Below, piece by piece: positions 51,913 to 61,290 of a stretch of 61,290 nt of DNA (position 1 is the first letter of the stretch; each line of letters begins with the position of its first letter). The notes below the pieces were generated by a model. That model was given only the letters and a program-made list of their open reading frames with translations. It had not been told where the DNA came from and did not search any database. Both the position numbers and the translations under genes were made by a program. Source of the DNA: Polaromonas sp. (GTDB lineage Bacteria; Pseudomonadota; Gammaproteobacteria; Burkholderiales; Burkholderiaceae); NCBI GenBank assembly GCA_013823505.1, contig PNMH01000013.1, forward strand, positions 1-61,290, in the 5' to 3' direction.

Positions 51913-52632
51913 ATGGACGAACCGATTCTGACAATGGAAGAACGCGAGGCGATCAACAGCGGTCGCTGGTTCTCCAGCCTTTCTCCCTCCCTGCGGCACG
52001 ACATACTCCGATGCGCTTACGTCAAGCGATTCAAGGACGGCGACCTCATCGTCGCCCGAGGCGATCCGCCCTCCGAATGGACAGCGGTGGCCAAGGGCGC
52101 CGTGCGTGTGAGCTCGACCTCGCTCTCGGGCAAACAGATCACGTTGACCTACGTGGAGCCGGGCGTTTGGTTCGGCGATGTGGCGATGTTCGACGGCGAC
52201 CAGCGCACGCACGATGCGTATGCCCATGGGCCCACGACGCTGCTGTGTGTGGCGCGCACCGATTTTCAGAAGATCCTCAGCTCGCATGTGGAGCTGTACG
52301 AAGCCCTGATGCGCCTGCAGGCGCGGCGCATCCGCACGCTCTTTGGCTTGGTGGAAGACCTCAACACCCTGCCCTTGCGCGCGCGCTTGGCGAAACAGCT
52401 GCTGCACCTGGTGCGCAGTTACGGCGTGCCCTGCCTGTCCGACGGCAACGAGATGCGCATTGGCCTGCAACTGGCGCAAGAAGAGCTGGCGCAGTTGCTC
52501 GGCGCTTCGCGCCAGCGGGTGAACCAGGAACTCAAGTCGATGGAGCGCGACGATGCGATCCGCATCGAACAGGGAGGGCTGGTGGTGCGCAACCGAGACA
52601 TGCTGATGCGCATCGCAGAAGCCGAATCCTGA
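51913..52632 (+). CDS. Crp/Fnr-family transcriptional regulator
   Basis: The 239-residue protein has an N-terminal cyclic-nucleotide-type beta roll (about 30-130, with GVWFGDVAMFDGDQRTHDAY), a long dimer helix and a C-terminal winged helix-turn-helix (LAQEELAQLLGASRQRVNQELKSME). No N-terminal Fe-S cysteine cluster like that of Fnr is visible. The phosphate cassette lacks the usual Arg-Ser, so its effector may not be cAMP. It lies between the enoyl-CoA hydratase and the APH-like kinase genes on the same strand, so local control of the cluster is likely. Confidence 0.9.
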   Translation: MDEPILTMEEREAINSGRWFSSLSPSLRHDILRCAYVKRFKDGDLIVARGDPPSEWTAVAKGAVRVSSTSLSGKQITLTYVEPGVWFGDVAMFDGDQRTHDAYAHGPTTLLCVARTDFQKILSSHVELYEALMRLQARRIRTLFGLVEDLNTLPLRARLAKQLLHLVRSYGVPCLSDGNEMRIGLQLAQEELAQLLGASRQRVNQELKSMERDDAIRIEQGGLVVRNRDMLMRIAEAES

Positions 52633-52681
52633 GGCCTTTCGTGATGGCCTTCTCCCCTATCTCACACCCAGGCCTTCACGA

Positions 52682-53767
52682 ATGAGCGACACACAGAACT
52701 TCACCGGTACGCGCCCCGTGGCGGGCCAGCACATGTTTGACGAGGTGGCCCTGACCGCCTGGCTGCAAAGCCGATTGCCCGGCTTTGAAGGCCCGCTCAC
52801 GGTGGAGATGTTCAAGGGCGGCCAGTCCAACCCGACCTACAAACTCATCACGCCACAGCGCTCCTACGTGATGCGCGCCAAACCCGGCCCGGTGGCCAAG
52901 CTGCTGCCCTCGGCCCACGCCATCGAACGCGAGTTCCGCGTGATGAGCGCACTGCACGGCACCGGTGTGCCGGTGGCGCAGATGCACGTGTTGTGCGAAG
53001 ACGAATCCGTGATTGGCCGCGCCTTCTACATCATGGAGTGTGTCAACGGACGCGTGCTGTGGGACCAGTCGTTGCCGGGCATGACGAACGAACAACGCGG
53101 GGCGATCTACAACGAAATGAACCGCGTGATCGCGGCGCTACACACCGTCAAGCCCCTTGAGATCGGCCTGGACGGCTATGGCAAACCTGGCAACTACTTC
53201 GAACGCCAGATCGGCCGCTGGAGCAAGCAGTACGTGGCTTCCATCACCCAGCCCATCCCGGAGATGGACCAGCTGATGGAATGGCTGCCCAACAACATAC
53301 CAGCCATGGCGCGCGAAGAGTCCATGCTGTCGGTGGTGCACGGCGACTTCCGGCTCGACAACCTGATGTTCCACACAGAAGAACCGCGCGTGCTCGCGGT
53401 GCTCGACTGGGAACTCTCCACCCTGGGCCATCCGCTGGCCGACTTCAGCTACCACTGCATGTCCTGGCACATCCCGCCCGGATTGTTCCGCGGCATCGGC
53501 GGGCTCGATGTGAAAGCCCTGGGCATTCCCACCGAAGACGAATACATCGCGCTCTACTGCCAGCGCACCGGCATCGCCGAGCCCGCGCAACTCAAGGCCG
53601 ACTGGAACTTCTACCTCGCCTACAACATGTTCCGCCTGGCGGCGATCCTGCAAGGCATCGCCAAGCGGGTTGAGGCCGGCACGGCCTCCAGCGACCAGGC
53701 GGTGAAGTCGGCCGCCGGGGCGCGGCCCATGGCCGAGATGGCCTGGCGATTCGCCAGCGGCGCCTGA
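52682..53767 (+). CDS. APH/ACAD10-11-type phosphotransferase
   Basis: An aminoglycoside-phosphotransferase-fold kinase of the ACAD10/11 kinase group. The 361-residue protein has the N-lobe [10 protein letters not shown] and YVMRAKP Lys, the catalytic loop [14 protein letters not shown] (about 221-234) and the metal-binding Asp in [18 protein letters not shown]. In this group some members phosphorylate 4-hydroxyacyl-CoA so an acyl-CoA dehydrogenase can eliminate phosphate (LvaA in P. putida; ACAD11 in animals). An ACAD11-like dehydrogenase starts 35 nt downstream, which fits. The substrate here is inferred only. Confidence 0.88.
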   Translation: MSDTQNFTGTRPVAGQHMFDEVALTAWLQSRLPGFEGPLTVEMFKGGQSNPTYKLITPQRSYVMRAKPGPVAKLLPSAHAIEREFRVMSALHGTGVPVAQMHVLCEDESVIGRAFYIMECVNGRVLWDQSLPGMTNEQRGAIYNEMNRVIAALHTVKPLEIGLDGYGKPGNYFERQIGRWSKQYVASITQPIPEMDQLMEWLPNNIPAMAREESMLSVVHGDFRLDNLMFHTEEPRVLAVLDWELSTLGHPLADFSYHCMSWHIPPGLFRGIGGLDVKALGIPTEDEYIALYCQRTGIAEPAQLKADWNFYLAYNMFRLAAILQGIAKRVEAGTASSDQAVKSAAGARPMAEMAWRFASGA

Positions 53768-53802
53768 CCCATTCAAACACCCGATCACCCACAGGAGACA
53801 CG

Positions 53803-55062
<1,260 letters not shown>

Positions 55063-55080
55063 AGCCGCCTTGCAACCGGT

Positions 55081-55746
55081 TCAGCCGGCCGCCATGTCCA
55101 TGGCGCGCTGGCTCAGCCGATTGAACAGCTCCAGCGCGTGCACCGCCGTGGCGGTGTCGCGGGTGTGGTCGATCTGCAGCCGCATGTAGGTCTTGCCTCG
55201 CTGCAGCATGAACATCATGGGCGTGGCCTCGCTCACTGCTTCGGGCCAAGCCATCAGCTGTTGTTCGGTCTCGGTATCGATCCAGCGGCGGGCGAGTTCG
55301 GGCGCGTCGGTCAGCGCTGCGTAGCGGCTCCAGAAACGGTGGTCCGGCCCGCCCCAACCTGCGTCGCGGTACATGGACAGCCACCGCACCTCGTCGGGCA
55401 CCACCCCCGCCATGGTTCGCAATTCGTCGGTGTACGCCGAATACAGCGCACGGGATTGGGCTTCGAGCACTTCCTTCAACGCGCGGTTCATCACCACCAC
55501 ATTGCCCTCGGGCCGCAGACCCAGATCGGCCCGCGCCATCAGCTCCATGCCCTGAATGAATGGCCGGGAAGGCGCCAGGCACTGGATGCGAACTGGCCGA
55601 CCCTGCCACTTCCCCGCCAGCAGGTAGGCCCCACCCATCATCGGCGCGAAGCTCAGCGCGTGTTCCTCTGCCCATCGCGCCAAGGGCGCTGAGCGCGAGC
55701 GCAACCAGTTGGGCGGCGACAAGGCATTTTTCAGGCGTTCGTACAT
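55081..55746 (-). CDS. Hypothetical protein, family not recognised
   Basis: The 221-residue protein starts MYERLKNALSPPNWLRSRSAP at ATG 55746. It lacks a signal peptide or membrane helix and looks soluble, with mixed alpha/beta sequence, several Trp/Met-rich stretches (MMFMLQRGKTYMRLQIDHTRD) and a basic N-terminus. I do not recognise a family. It is convergent with the acyl-CoA dehydrogenase gene (19 nt) and divergent from the YfcG-like gene (65 nt apart). Confidence 0.75.
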   Translation of the reverse strand: MYERLKNALSPPNWLRSRSAPLARWAEEHALSFAPMMGGAYLLAGKWQGRPVRIQCLAPSRPFIQGMELMARADLGLRPEGNVVVMNRALKEVLEAQSRALYSAYTDELRTMAGVVPDEVRWLSMYRDAGWGGPDHRFWSRYAALTDAPELARRWIDTETEQQLMAWPEAVSEATPMMFMLQRGKTYMRLQIDHTRDTATAVHALELFNRLSQRAMDMAAG

Positions 55747-55811
55747 GGTGATGTGTTTTACCTTAGAGTGCGGCAGCTTCTCGCAGCCCCATCCATCCAA
55801 AGGTGAAATTG

Positions 55812-56516
55812 ATGATCCAAGTCCACTCATGGCCCACACCCAATGGCCACAAGGTCCACGTCATGCTCGAGGAGTGCGGCTTGCGGCTCGGTCGCGACTG
55901 GCAAGTCCACGCCGTCAACATCGGTCAGGGCGATCAGTTCCAGCCCGAGTTCCTGAAGATCAGCCCGAACAACAAGATCCCCGCGCTGGTGGACCCCCAC
56001 GGGCCCGATGGCAAACCCATCAGCCTGTTCGAATCGGGCGCCATCCTGTTGTACCTGGCTGCCAAGACCGGCAAGTTCCTGCCCAAGTCGGATCGGGAGA
56101 AATTCAAGGTGCTGGAATGGCTGATGTTCCAGATGGGTGGCGTTGGCCCCATGCTGGGTCAGGCGCACCACTTCCGCATTTATGCGCCCGAGAAGATCGA
56201 ATACGCCGTCAACCGCTACACCAACGAGGCCAAGCGCCTCTACGGTGTGATGAACAATCAACTGGAAAACCAGAAGTTCATCGCTGGCAACCAATACACC
56301 ATCGCCGACATCGCCATCTTTCCCTGGCTGCGCAGCTGGCAGAACCAGGGCATCGACTGGGCCGACTATCCGCATCTCAAGGCCTGGTTTGACAAGATTG
56401 CCGCGCGCCCCGCAGTGCAACGTGGCGTCGCCGTGCTCGCCGATGCCCGCAAACCACTCACCGATGACAAGTCGCGCGACATCCTGTTTGGCAAAACCCA
56501 GTACGAAAAACGCTGA
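55812..56516 (+). CDS. yfcG: YfcG-like (Nu-class) glutathione S-transferase
   Basis: YfcG reduces disulfides such as hydroxyethyl disulfide with glutathione. The 234-residue protein closely follows E. coli YfcG: N-terminal thioredoxin fold with PTPNGHKV (Thr/Asn rather than catalytic Cys), QFQPEFLKISPNNKIPAL, DGKPISLFESGAILLYLA, then the helical domain (GGVGPMLGQAHHF). ATG 55812 is preferred, with AGGTG 6 nt upstream; GTG 55803 is possible. tRNA-Pro follows 57 nt after the stop. Confidence 0.92.
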   Translation: MIQVHSWPTPNGHKVHVMLEECGLRLGRDWQVHAVNIGQGDQFQPEFLKISPNNKIPALVDPHGPDGKPISLFESGAILLYLAAKTGKFLPKSDREKFKVLEWLMFQMGGVGPMLGQAHHFRIYAPEKIEYAVNRYTNEAKRLYGVMNNQLENQKFIAGNQYTIADIAIFPWLRSWQNQGIDWADYPHLKAWFDKIAARPAVQRGVAVLADARKPLTDDKSRDILFGKTQYEKR

Positions 56517-56554
56517 AAGATGGCTTCGGCCCCAGAACGCACCATTTCAGCAGG

Positions 56555-56560
56555 TACAAT
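56555..56560 (+). promoter_or_regulatory. -10 element (TACAAT) of the tRNA-Pro promoter
   Basis: TACAAT lies 12 nt before the tRNA-Pro 5' end, suiting a transcript start just upstream of the tRNA. No clear -35 hexamer was found at the expected spacing. Confidence 0.5.
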
Positions 56561-56572
56561 TCACCGCTTAGT

Positions 56573-56649
56573 CGGAGCGTAGCGCAGCCTGGTAGCGCAT
56601 CTGCTTTGGGAGCAGAGGGTCGCGAGTTCGAATCCCGCCGCTCCGACCA
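56573..56649 (+). tRNA. tRNA-Pro (anticodon TGG)
   Basis: The acceptor CGGAGCG pairs with CGCTCCG, with D-arm GCGCAGCCTGGTAGCGC, anticodon loop TTTGGGA with anticodon TGG, T-arm GTTCGAATC and encoded ACCA end. 77 nt. A terminator follows 17 nt downstream, before tRNA-Arg. Confidence 0.98.
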
Positions 56650-56666
56650 TTCATCAAGAAAAAGAA

Positions 56667-56692
56667 AAAGGCCCACTCTGTGGGCCTTTCTT
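56667..56692 (+). terminator. Terminator of tRNA-Pro
   Basis: The stem AAAGGCCCAC/GTGGGCCTTT has a 3-nt TCT loop, followed by CTTCT. It lies between tRNA-Pro and tRNA-Arg, so the two tRNAs are probably separately transcribed. Confidence 0.8.
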
Positions 56693-56714
56693 CTATGTGC
56701 TGCCGGTTATCTGT

Positions 56715-56791
56715 CTGCCCGTAGCTCAACCGGATAGAGCAGCTGCCTTCTAAGCAGCAGGTCGGGGGTTCGAGTCCCTCCGGGCAGGCCA
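56715..56791 (+). tRNA. tRNA-Arg (anticodon TCT)
   Basis: The acceptor CTGCCCG pairs with CGGGCAG, with D-arm AGCTCAACCGGATAGAGCA, anticodon loop CTTCTAA with anticodon TCT, T-arm GTTCGAGTC and discriminator G followed by an encoded CCA. 77 nt. The 138 nt to the flavodoxin gene are GC-rich with no supported gene. Confidence 0.97.
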
Positions 56792-56929
56792 CCCCCCACC
56801 CCCAATCATTCACGTCGCCAAGCGCCCGACCCGCTTCTTGGGCCAGCTGTGCCCTGCGCACGCTGCGTGCCGTCGGGGTTTCCCCGGGTGGTCGCCCACA
56901 GAACATGAAGTATATTGCCTGTACTTCCT

Positions 56930-57403
56930 ATGAACACTCCTTCCAAACTCCTCATCCTGGTCGGCACGATGACCAACACCGCCGAGTACGTGGCTCAGGC
57001 CATCGAGATGAATTGTGCGGATCTCATCCCGGCGATCGAGGTCCGCATGATGGACGGCCTGGACATTTCGGTGTTTGACGAAGATGCACTTTACGTCATC
57101 TGCTCATCCACTTATGGCGCCGGCGACGTGCCCGACAACGCCCGACATCTCTACGAATCGCTGGCGAGCCGGCCCAAGTTTCTCGGCAACGTCCGCTACG
57201 GGGTGATCGCCTTGGGCGACAGCGTTTACCCACAAACCTTTTGCAACGGAGGCCTGCGCTTCGACGAACGCCTGGCCGACCTGGGCGCGGTCCGCATCGG
57301 TGACGTGTTTCGCCACGACGCGTCGGCAGGCACCGAACCCGAGGTGGTGTGCACGGCCTGGGCGCGCGAATGGCTCGCCCTCGCGCTGACTGCCAGCGCC
57401 TGA
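56930..57403 (+). CDS. Flavodoxin-domain protein (MioC-like)
   Basis: The 157-residue protein has the FMN phosphate-binding loop [13 protein letters not shown] (about 10-22), [12 protein letters not shown] for the FMN ring region and [21 protein letters not shown]. This is the short-chain flavodoxin layout close to MioC and to flavodoxin domains of sulfite reductase. The partner reductase is not adjacent. ATG 56930 ([12 protein letters not shown]) is used; the frame runs a few codons further upstream. Confidence 0.88.
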   Translation: MNTPSKLLILVGTMTNTAEYVAQAIEMNCADLIPAIEVRMMDGLDISVFDEDALYVICSSTYGAGDVPDNARHLYESLASRPKFLGNVRYGVIALGDSVYPQTFCNGGLRFDERLADLGAVRIGDVFRHDASAGTEPEVVCTAWAREWLALALTASA

Positions 57404-57537
57404 CAGACCGCCTCAGATTCACATATAAATAGTTCAAGCCTCAAGTACGGGTTATTCTGGATCGCCAACCGAAACCCTCGCGTCTACATTCCCACTGCAC
57501 CGCATCGAATTCCGCCAACCCACCTGGAGATTCCCTC

Positions 57538-58725
57538 ATGACCACTCGCCGACTTGTCCTGACCCGCAGCGCTGCCGTGATCGGCGCCGCGTCCACCGGC
57601 CTGTTGCTGCCCGAAATCGTGCGCGCACAGTCGGACAAGGTCCGCGTGGGCTTCATGCTGCCCTACACCGGCACCTTTGCCCAGCTGGGCGTGGCGATCG
57701 AAAACGGTTTCCGCATGGCGCTCAACGAACAGGGCGGCAAGCTCGGTGGCCGTGAGGTCGAGTTCTTCAAGGTCGATGACGAATCGAACCCGGCCAAGGG
57801 CATCGAGAACGCCACCCGCCTCGTGCAGCGTGACAAGGTCGACGTGCTCGTGGGCACGGTGCACTCCGGCGTGCAGATGGGCATCCACAAAGTTGCGCGC
57901 GACAGCGGCGTGCTCAACCTGATCCCCAACGCCGGCGTGCACGTGGCGACCCGTGCGCAATGCGCGCCCAACGTCTACCGCACATCGTTCTCCAACTCCC
58001 AGCCCACGCTGGCGCTGGGCAAGGCCATGGTGGAGCGCGGCCACAAGAAGGCGGTGTGGATCACTTGGAACTACGCAGCTGGCGACGAGGCCTTTGAAGG
58101 TTTCGAGAAGAGCTACACCGAAGCGGGCGGCACCATCATCAAGAAGCTCGGCCTGCCTTTCCCCAACGTGGAGTTCCAGGCGCTGCTGACCGAGATCGCC
58201 TCGCTCAACCCCGACGCTGTGGCCTGCTTCTTTGCGGGTGGCGGCGCGGCCAAGTTCCTGCGCGACTTCGCGGCAGCCGGCTTGAACAAGAACATCCAGC
58301 TCTACGGCTCGGGCTTCCTGACCGAGGGTGTTCTCGACGCTGCGGGCGACGCGGCCAACGGCGTACTGACCACCATGCACTACAGCGATTCGCTGGACAC
58401 GCCGCGCAACAAGAAATTCCGCCTCGATTACGCCAAGACGTTCAAGCTGCAGCCCGACGTGTACGCGGTGCAGGGTTACGACACCGGCCTGTTGCTCGTG
58501 AAGGGTGCGAACGCCGTCAAGGGCGATCTGAACAACAAGCCCGCGCTGTACGCCGCCATGAACGGTGCCGAGATCGACAGCCCACGTGGCAAGTGGAAGA
58601 TGAGCGCGGCGCACAACCCGATTCAGGACATGTACCTGCGCAAGGTCGAGAACAAGGAAAACAAGGTGATCGGCATCGCGCAGAAGGCCGTGGCCGATCC
58701 GGCCACCGGCTGCCGCATGGCCTGA
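57538..58725 (+). CDS. Branched-chain amino-acid-type ABC transporter substrate-binding protein
   Basis: A periplasmic LivK/LivJ-type binding protein. The 395-residue protein begins MTTRRLVLTRSAAVIGAAST, an RR-containing signal ending near VRAQ, then the Peripla_BP_6 fold (VRVGFMLPYTGTFAQLG, DDESNPAKGIENATRLVQRDKVDVLVGTV, NVYRTSFSNSQPTLALGKA). The ligand is not predictable; members bind amino acids, aromatic acids or amides. livH follows 112 nt downstream. Confidence 0.9.
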   Translation: MTTRRLVLTRSAAVIGAASTGLLLPEIVRAQSDKVRVGFMLPYTGTFAQLGVAIENGFRMALNEQGGKLGGREVEFFKVDDESNPAKGIENATRLVQRDKVDVLVGTVHSGVQMGIHKVARDSGVLNLIPNAGVHVATRAQCAPNVYRTSFSNSQPTLALGKAMVERGHKKAVWITWNYAAGDEAFEGFEKSYTEAGGTIIKKLGLPFPNVEFQALLTEIASLNPDAVACFFAGGGAAKFLRDFAAAGLNKNIQLYGSGFLTEGVLDAAGDAANGVLTTMHYSDSLDTPRNKKFRLDYAKTFKLQPDVYAVQGYDTGLLLVKGANAVKGDLNNKPALYAAMNGAEIDSPRGKWKMSAAHNPIQDMYLRKVENKENKVIGIAQKAVADPATGCRMA

Positions 58726-58837
58726 AGCCGGGCGGACGCTCGCCCGATCCGGGCTGGTCTCACCGCAGGCCGGCGCCCCACGGGCGCTGGCCTGTTTTTT
58801 GCACGCTCTCCAGATCCGACCACCCTCCTCGTCCCCC

Positions 58838-59701
58838 ATGGATTTCGCCAACTTCCTGATCCAGTTGCTCAACAGCCTGCAATACGGCCTGTTGCTGTTC
58901 ATGCTGGCCGCCGGCCTCACGCTGATCTTCGGGATCATGGGCGTGGTCAACCTTGCCCACGGCAGCTTCTACATGCTGGGGGCCTACCTCGCGTGGTTCC
59001 TGGTGGGCCAGTTTGACAGCCTGGTGCTCGCCATCGTGCTGGGCACGGTGATGGCCGTGGCGCTGGGCTGGCTGCTGGAGTGGGCCTTGTTCCGGCACTT
59101 CTACCACCGCGACCACCTGGATCAGGTGCTGCTCACCTTCGGCCTGATCTACATCTTTGAAGAGGTGCGCTCCATCCTCTGGGGCGACGACGTGCACGCG
59201 GTGCAGGTGCCCGAGGTGCTGAACTGGTCGATCCCGCTGACCGAGAACCTCTCGTACCCGGTGTACCGGCTGGTCATGTCGGGCGTGTGCATCGCACTCG
59301 CCCTCAGTCTGTACCTCTTGATCTCCAAAACCCGCCTGGGGATGAAGATCCGCGCCGGTGCCTTCAACAGAGAGATGACCGAGTCGCTCGGCATCAACAT
59401 CCGCCTGATCCATGGTGTGGTGTTCGCGCTGGGCGTGGCACTGGCCGCCATCGCCGGCATGATCGCCTCGCCCATCGCCAGCGTGTACCCCGGCATGGGC
59501 AGCTCGGTGCTGATCATGTGTTTCGTGGTGGTGGTCATCGGCGGCATCGGCTCGGTGCGCGGTGCGCTCGTGGCCGCCCTGCTCGTGGGCCTGGTGGACA
59601 CTTTCGGCAAGGTGCTGGTGCCGCAGATCGCCGGCATGGCCGTCTACATGCTCATGGCCGCCGTGCTGCTCTACAAGCCCGAAGGGCTCTTCAAACAATG
59701 A
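58838..59701 (+). CDS. livH: Branched-chain amino-acid ABC transporter permease LivH
   Basis: The inner-membrane permease of a LivH type. The 287-residue protein has about eight helices with the family motif GIMGVVNLAHGSFYMLGAY near the N-terminus and a late IAGMIASPIASVYPGMG and VVVIGGIGSVRGALVAALLVG. It is located between the binding protein and livM genes. The intergenic repeat copy 2 follows its stop. Confidence 0.92.
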   Translation: MDFANFLIQLLNSLQYGLLLFMLAAGLTLIFGIMGVVNLAHGSFYMLGAYLAWFLVGQFDSLVLAIVLGTVMAVALGWLLEWALFRHFYHRDHLDQVLLTFGLIYIFEEVRSILWGDDVHAVQVPEVLNWSIPLTENLSYPVYRLVMSGVCIALALSLYLLISKTRLGMKIRAGAFNREMTESLGINIRLIHGVVFALGVALAAIAGMIASPIASVYPGMGSSVLIMCFVVVVIGGIGSVRGALVAALLVGLVDTFGKVLVPQIAGMAVYMLMAAVLLYKPEGLFKQ

Positions 59702-59710
59702 GAATCGCCG

Positions 59711-59783
59711 GACCGTTCCAAGATGCGAACGCCCCCTTGGGGGGCAGCGCAGTACACGAAGTGACAAGCGTGGGGGTCATGCC
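59711..59783 (-). repeat. C-rich intergenic repeat, copy 2
   Basis: In the opposite orientation this matches copy 1 (7272-7353): CCCCCACGCT, TTCG and GCTGCCCCCCAAGGGGGC are shared. It fills nearly the whole gap between livH and livM and runs up to the livM ATG, so its G-rich edge (GTGGGGGTC) may supply the ribosome-binding region of livM. Confidence 0.7.
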
Positions 59784-60776
59784 ATGAGCTCCCCCAAAGC
59801 CCAACTCGAAAAGCTGCCGCGCAGTATCCAGGCCATCCTGGTGCTGGGCGCCATCGCACTCGCCGCGTTCCCGCTGATTCCCATGACCGGTGGCGACTTC
59901 TACCTCCAGATGCTCTCGCAGATGATGATCCTGGCGATCTTCGCCATGAGCCTCGACCTGTTGCAGGGCGTGAGCGGCCTGGTGTCGCTCGGCCACGCGG
60001 CCTACTTTGGTCTGGCTGGTTATGCGCTGGCTTTCCTCACGCCGGCCGATGCGCCCATCAGCCTGTGGTGGTCGCTGCCTGTCTCGGCGCTGGGCGCGGG
60101 ACTGGCGGCGCTGATCATCGGCTTCTTCGTGGTGCGCACCCACGGCATCTACTTCATCATGGTCACCATGGCGTTCGCGCAGATGGTGTTCTTCCTGTTC
60201 TTCGACAACAAGGCGCTCGGCGGCTCAGACGGTGTCTACGTGAACTTCCGGCCCGACGCCTCGGTGTTCGGCTGGACCGGCATCGACCTGGAAAACAAGA
60301 CCACTTTCTATTACTTCACGCTGCTGCTGCTGGTGCTGGTTTATGCCTTCCTGCGCCGGCTGTTGTTCTCGCCCTTTGGTCGCGTGCTCGCAGGCATTCG
60401 CGTGAACGAGCACCGGATGCGCGCGGTGGGTTACGGCACCTTCGGCTACAAGCTCGCGGCTTTCACGCTGGCCGGTGCGCTGGCTGGTGTGGCGGGCTTT
60501 CTGTGGGCTGCGCAGACCGGCTACGTGAACCCCGAGCTGATGGGTTTTCACATGAGCGCACACGCGATCATGATGGTCATCCTCGGCGGCATGGGCAACT
60601 TCGCCGGGGCCATTGTGGGGGCCTTCGCGTTCGAGTACGTGATGCACTTCTTCAAGGACCTCACCAAACACTGGCAGTTGCTCATGGGCACGTTCATCGT
60701 GCTGGTGGTGGTGTTTGCGCCGAGGGGCCTGCTGGGCCTCGTGACTCAACTGACCAAGAAGCGGGGTGCGCCATGA
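59784..60776 (+). CDS. livM: Branched-chain amino-acid ABC transporter permease LivM
   Basis: The second permease. The 330-residue protein has about eight to ten helices, with GVSGLVSLGHAAYFGLAGYA, THGIYFIMVTMAFAQMVFF and GFHMSAHAIMMVILGGMGN typical of LivM. ATG 59784 lies immediately after the repeat. The stop overlaps livG by 4 nt. Confidence 0.92.
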   Translation: MSSPKAQLEKLPRSIQAILVLGAIALAAFPLIPMTGGDFYLQMLSQMMILAIFAMSLDLLQGVSGLVSLGHAAYFGLAGYALAFLTPADAPISLWWSLPVSALGAGLAALIIGFFVVRTHGIYFIMVTMAFAQMVFFLFFDNKALGGSDGVYVNFRPDASVFGWTGIDLENKTTFYYFTLLLLVLVYAFLRRLLFSPFGRVLAGIRVNEHRMRAVGYGTFGYKLAAFTLAGALAGVAGFLWAAQTGYVNPELMGFHMSAHAIMMVILGGMGNFAGAIVGAFAFEYVMHFFKDLTKHWQLLMGTFIVLVVVFAPRGLLGLVTQLTKKRGAP

Positions 60777-61290
60777 GCGAACTCCTGCTCTCCGCCCGCA
60801 ACCTCACCAAACGCTTCGGGGGTCTCGCCGCTGTCAACGACGTGTCGGTCGACCTGCACCGCGGACGCATCCACGCGGTGATTGGCCCCAACGGCGCGGG
60901 CAAGTCCACGTTGACCAACCTGCTCTCGGGCGACCTGCCGCCCACCTCGGGTCGCATCACCCTCAACGGTGTCGAGACCGCGGGCAAGAGCCCTGAAAAA
61001 ATCTCCCGCCTGGGCCTGGGCCGCAGCTACCAGAAGACCAACATCTTCCTGCCCTTCACCGTGTGGGACAACGTGCGTCTGGCCGCGCAATCGCGCGAAC
61101 GGCACGTGCCGTGGAACCCGCTGCGCTGGGTGTCCTCCGCCAGCGCCATGGGTTCGGTCAACCAGCGCTGCGAACGCGCGCTCGAACTCGCGGGCCTCAA
61201 AAGCCGCGCCAGCATGGTGGCGGGCACCACCAGCCACGGCGAGCAGCGCCAGCTGGAAATCGCCATGACCCTGGCCACCGAGCCCACCGT
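60773..61290 (+). CDS. livG: Branched-chain amino-acid ABC transporter ATPase LivG, N-terminal part (cut by window edge)
   Basis: The first 172 residues of a LivG-type ATPase. They include Walker A GPNGAGKST (about 38-46), LGRSYQKTNIF near the Q-loop, and the start of the signature region SHGEQRQLEIAMTLA. The Walker B and the C-terminus lie outside. It overlaps livM (ATGA); a livF gene would be expected next. Confidence 0.9.
   Translation, partial: MSELLLSARNLTKRFGGLAAVNDVSVDLHRGRIHAVIGPNGAGKSTLTNLLSGDLPPTSGRITLNGVETAGKSPEKISRLGLGRSYQKTNIFLPFTVWDNVRLAAQSRERHVPWNPLRWVSSASAMGSVNQRCERALELAGLKSRASMVAGTTSHGEQRQLEIAMTLATEPT

Noticed and set aside
56573..56791. tRNA-Pro/tRNA-Arg pair as a possible integration site
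   Set aside because: No integrase, no partial tRNA repeat and no foreign-looking genes on either side.

Overview
The window is a gene-dense, GC-rich chromosomal segment of a betaproteobacterium, most likely Comamonadaceae (order Burkholderiales), with Hydrogenophaga or a close relative as the best guess. The evidence is the gene orders (smc-zipA; dapC-dapD-pilU-dapE-prmB; exbB-exbD-lpxK-kdsB-adk; purD-hemF-nadD-rsfS-rlmH-maf-rng), the protein sequences, and a C-rich intergenic repeat of a kind I associate with this family. Almost all of it is ordinary housekeeping and metabolic core. I see no prophage, transposase, CRISPR array, toxin-antitoxin module or defence island.

Layout. 1-4087 (minus): the 5' part of zipA (cut by the window edge) and smc. 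4335-12956 (plus): a stand-alone MHYT membrane sensor, the lysine/diaminopimelate genes dapC, dapD and dapE with a pilU-type ATPase between dapD and dapE, then prmB, a YheS-type ABC-F ATPase and a small membrane protein. 13042-17915 (minus): tRNA-Lys, tcdA overlapping a YeeE/YedE (thiosulfate) transporter gene, and cpoB-pal-tolB. 18068-19915 (plus): msbA. 19925-27000 (minus): an eight-gene run, yebC-purD-hemF-nadD-rsfS-rlmH-maf-rng, with five 4-nt overlaps. 27100-29147 (plus): a YjgR-like ATPase and a DUF1499 protein. 29219-33498 (minus): icd, clpS and clpA. 33580-34029 (plus): DUF192. 34057-38559 (minus): xseA, sodB and a second, monomeric isocitrate dehydrogenase.

38871-42877 (plus): an envelope operon, exbB-exbD-lpxK-ycaR-kdsB-adk. 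42937-44823 (minus): L-asparaginase, a small membrane protein and a Tat-exported DUF6152 protein, divergent from lexA. The region between asparaginase and lexA carries two SOS-box-like sites. 44931-47215 (plus): lexA, an uncharacterised small protein and a 2-hydroxyacid dehydrogenase. 47285-49435 (minus): a FimV-like protein. 49512-55062 (plus): a fatty/hydroxy-acid catabolic cluster of 3-hydroxyacyl-CoA dehydrogenase, enoyl-CoA hydratase, a Crp/Fnr regulator, an APH-type kinase and an ACAD11-type acyl-CoA dehydrogenase. 55081-57403: an unknown protein, a YfcG-like glutathione transferase, tRNA-Pro, tRNA-Arg and a flavodoxin. 57538 to the end (plus): a branched-chain amino-acid-type ABC transporter (livK-like, livH, livM, and livG cut by the edge).

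Functional themes are envelope construction (LpxK, KdsB, MsbA, TolB/Pal/CpoB, ExbBD-like), lysine/peptidoglycan precursor synthesis, RNA and ribosome maintenance (RNase G, RlmH, RsfS, PrmB, TcdA, YheS), proteolysis (ClpAS), SOS control (LexA), and catabolism of acyl-CoAs and amino acids. No clearly new system is proven here. The best leads are the kinase plus acyl-CoA dehydrogenase pair, the YeeE-TcdA overlap, the long histone-H1-like tail on RsfS, and the uncharacterised genes flanking lexA.
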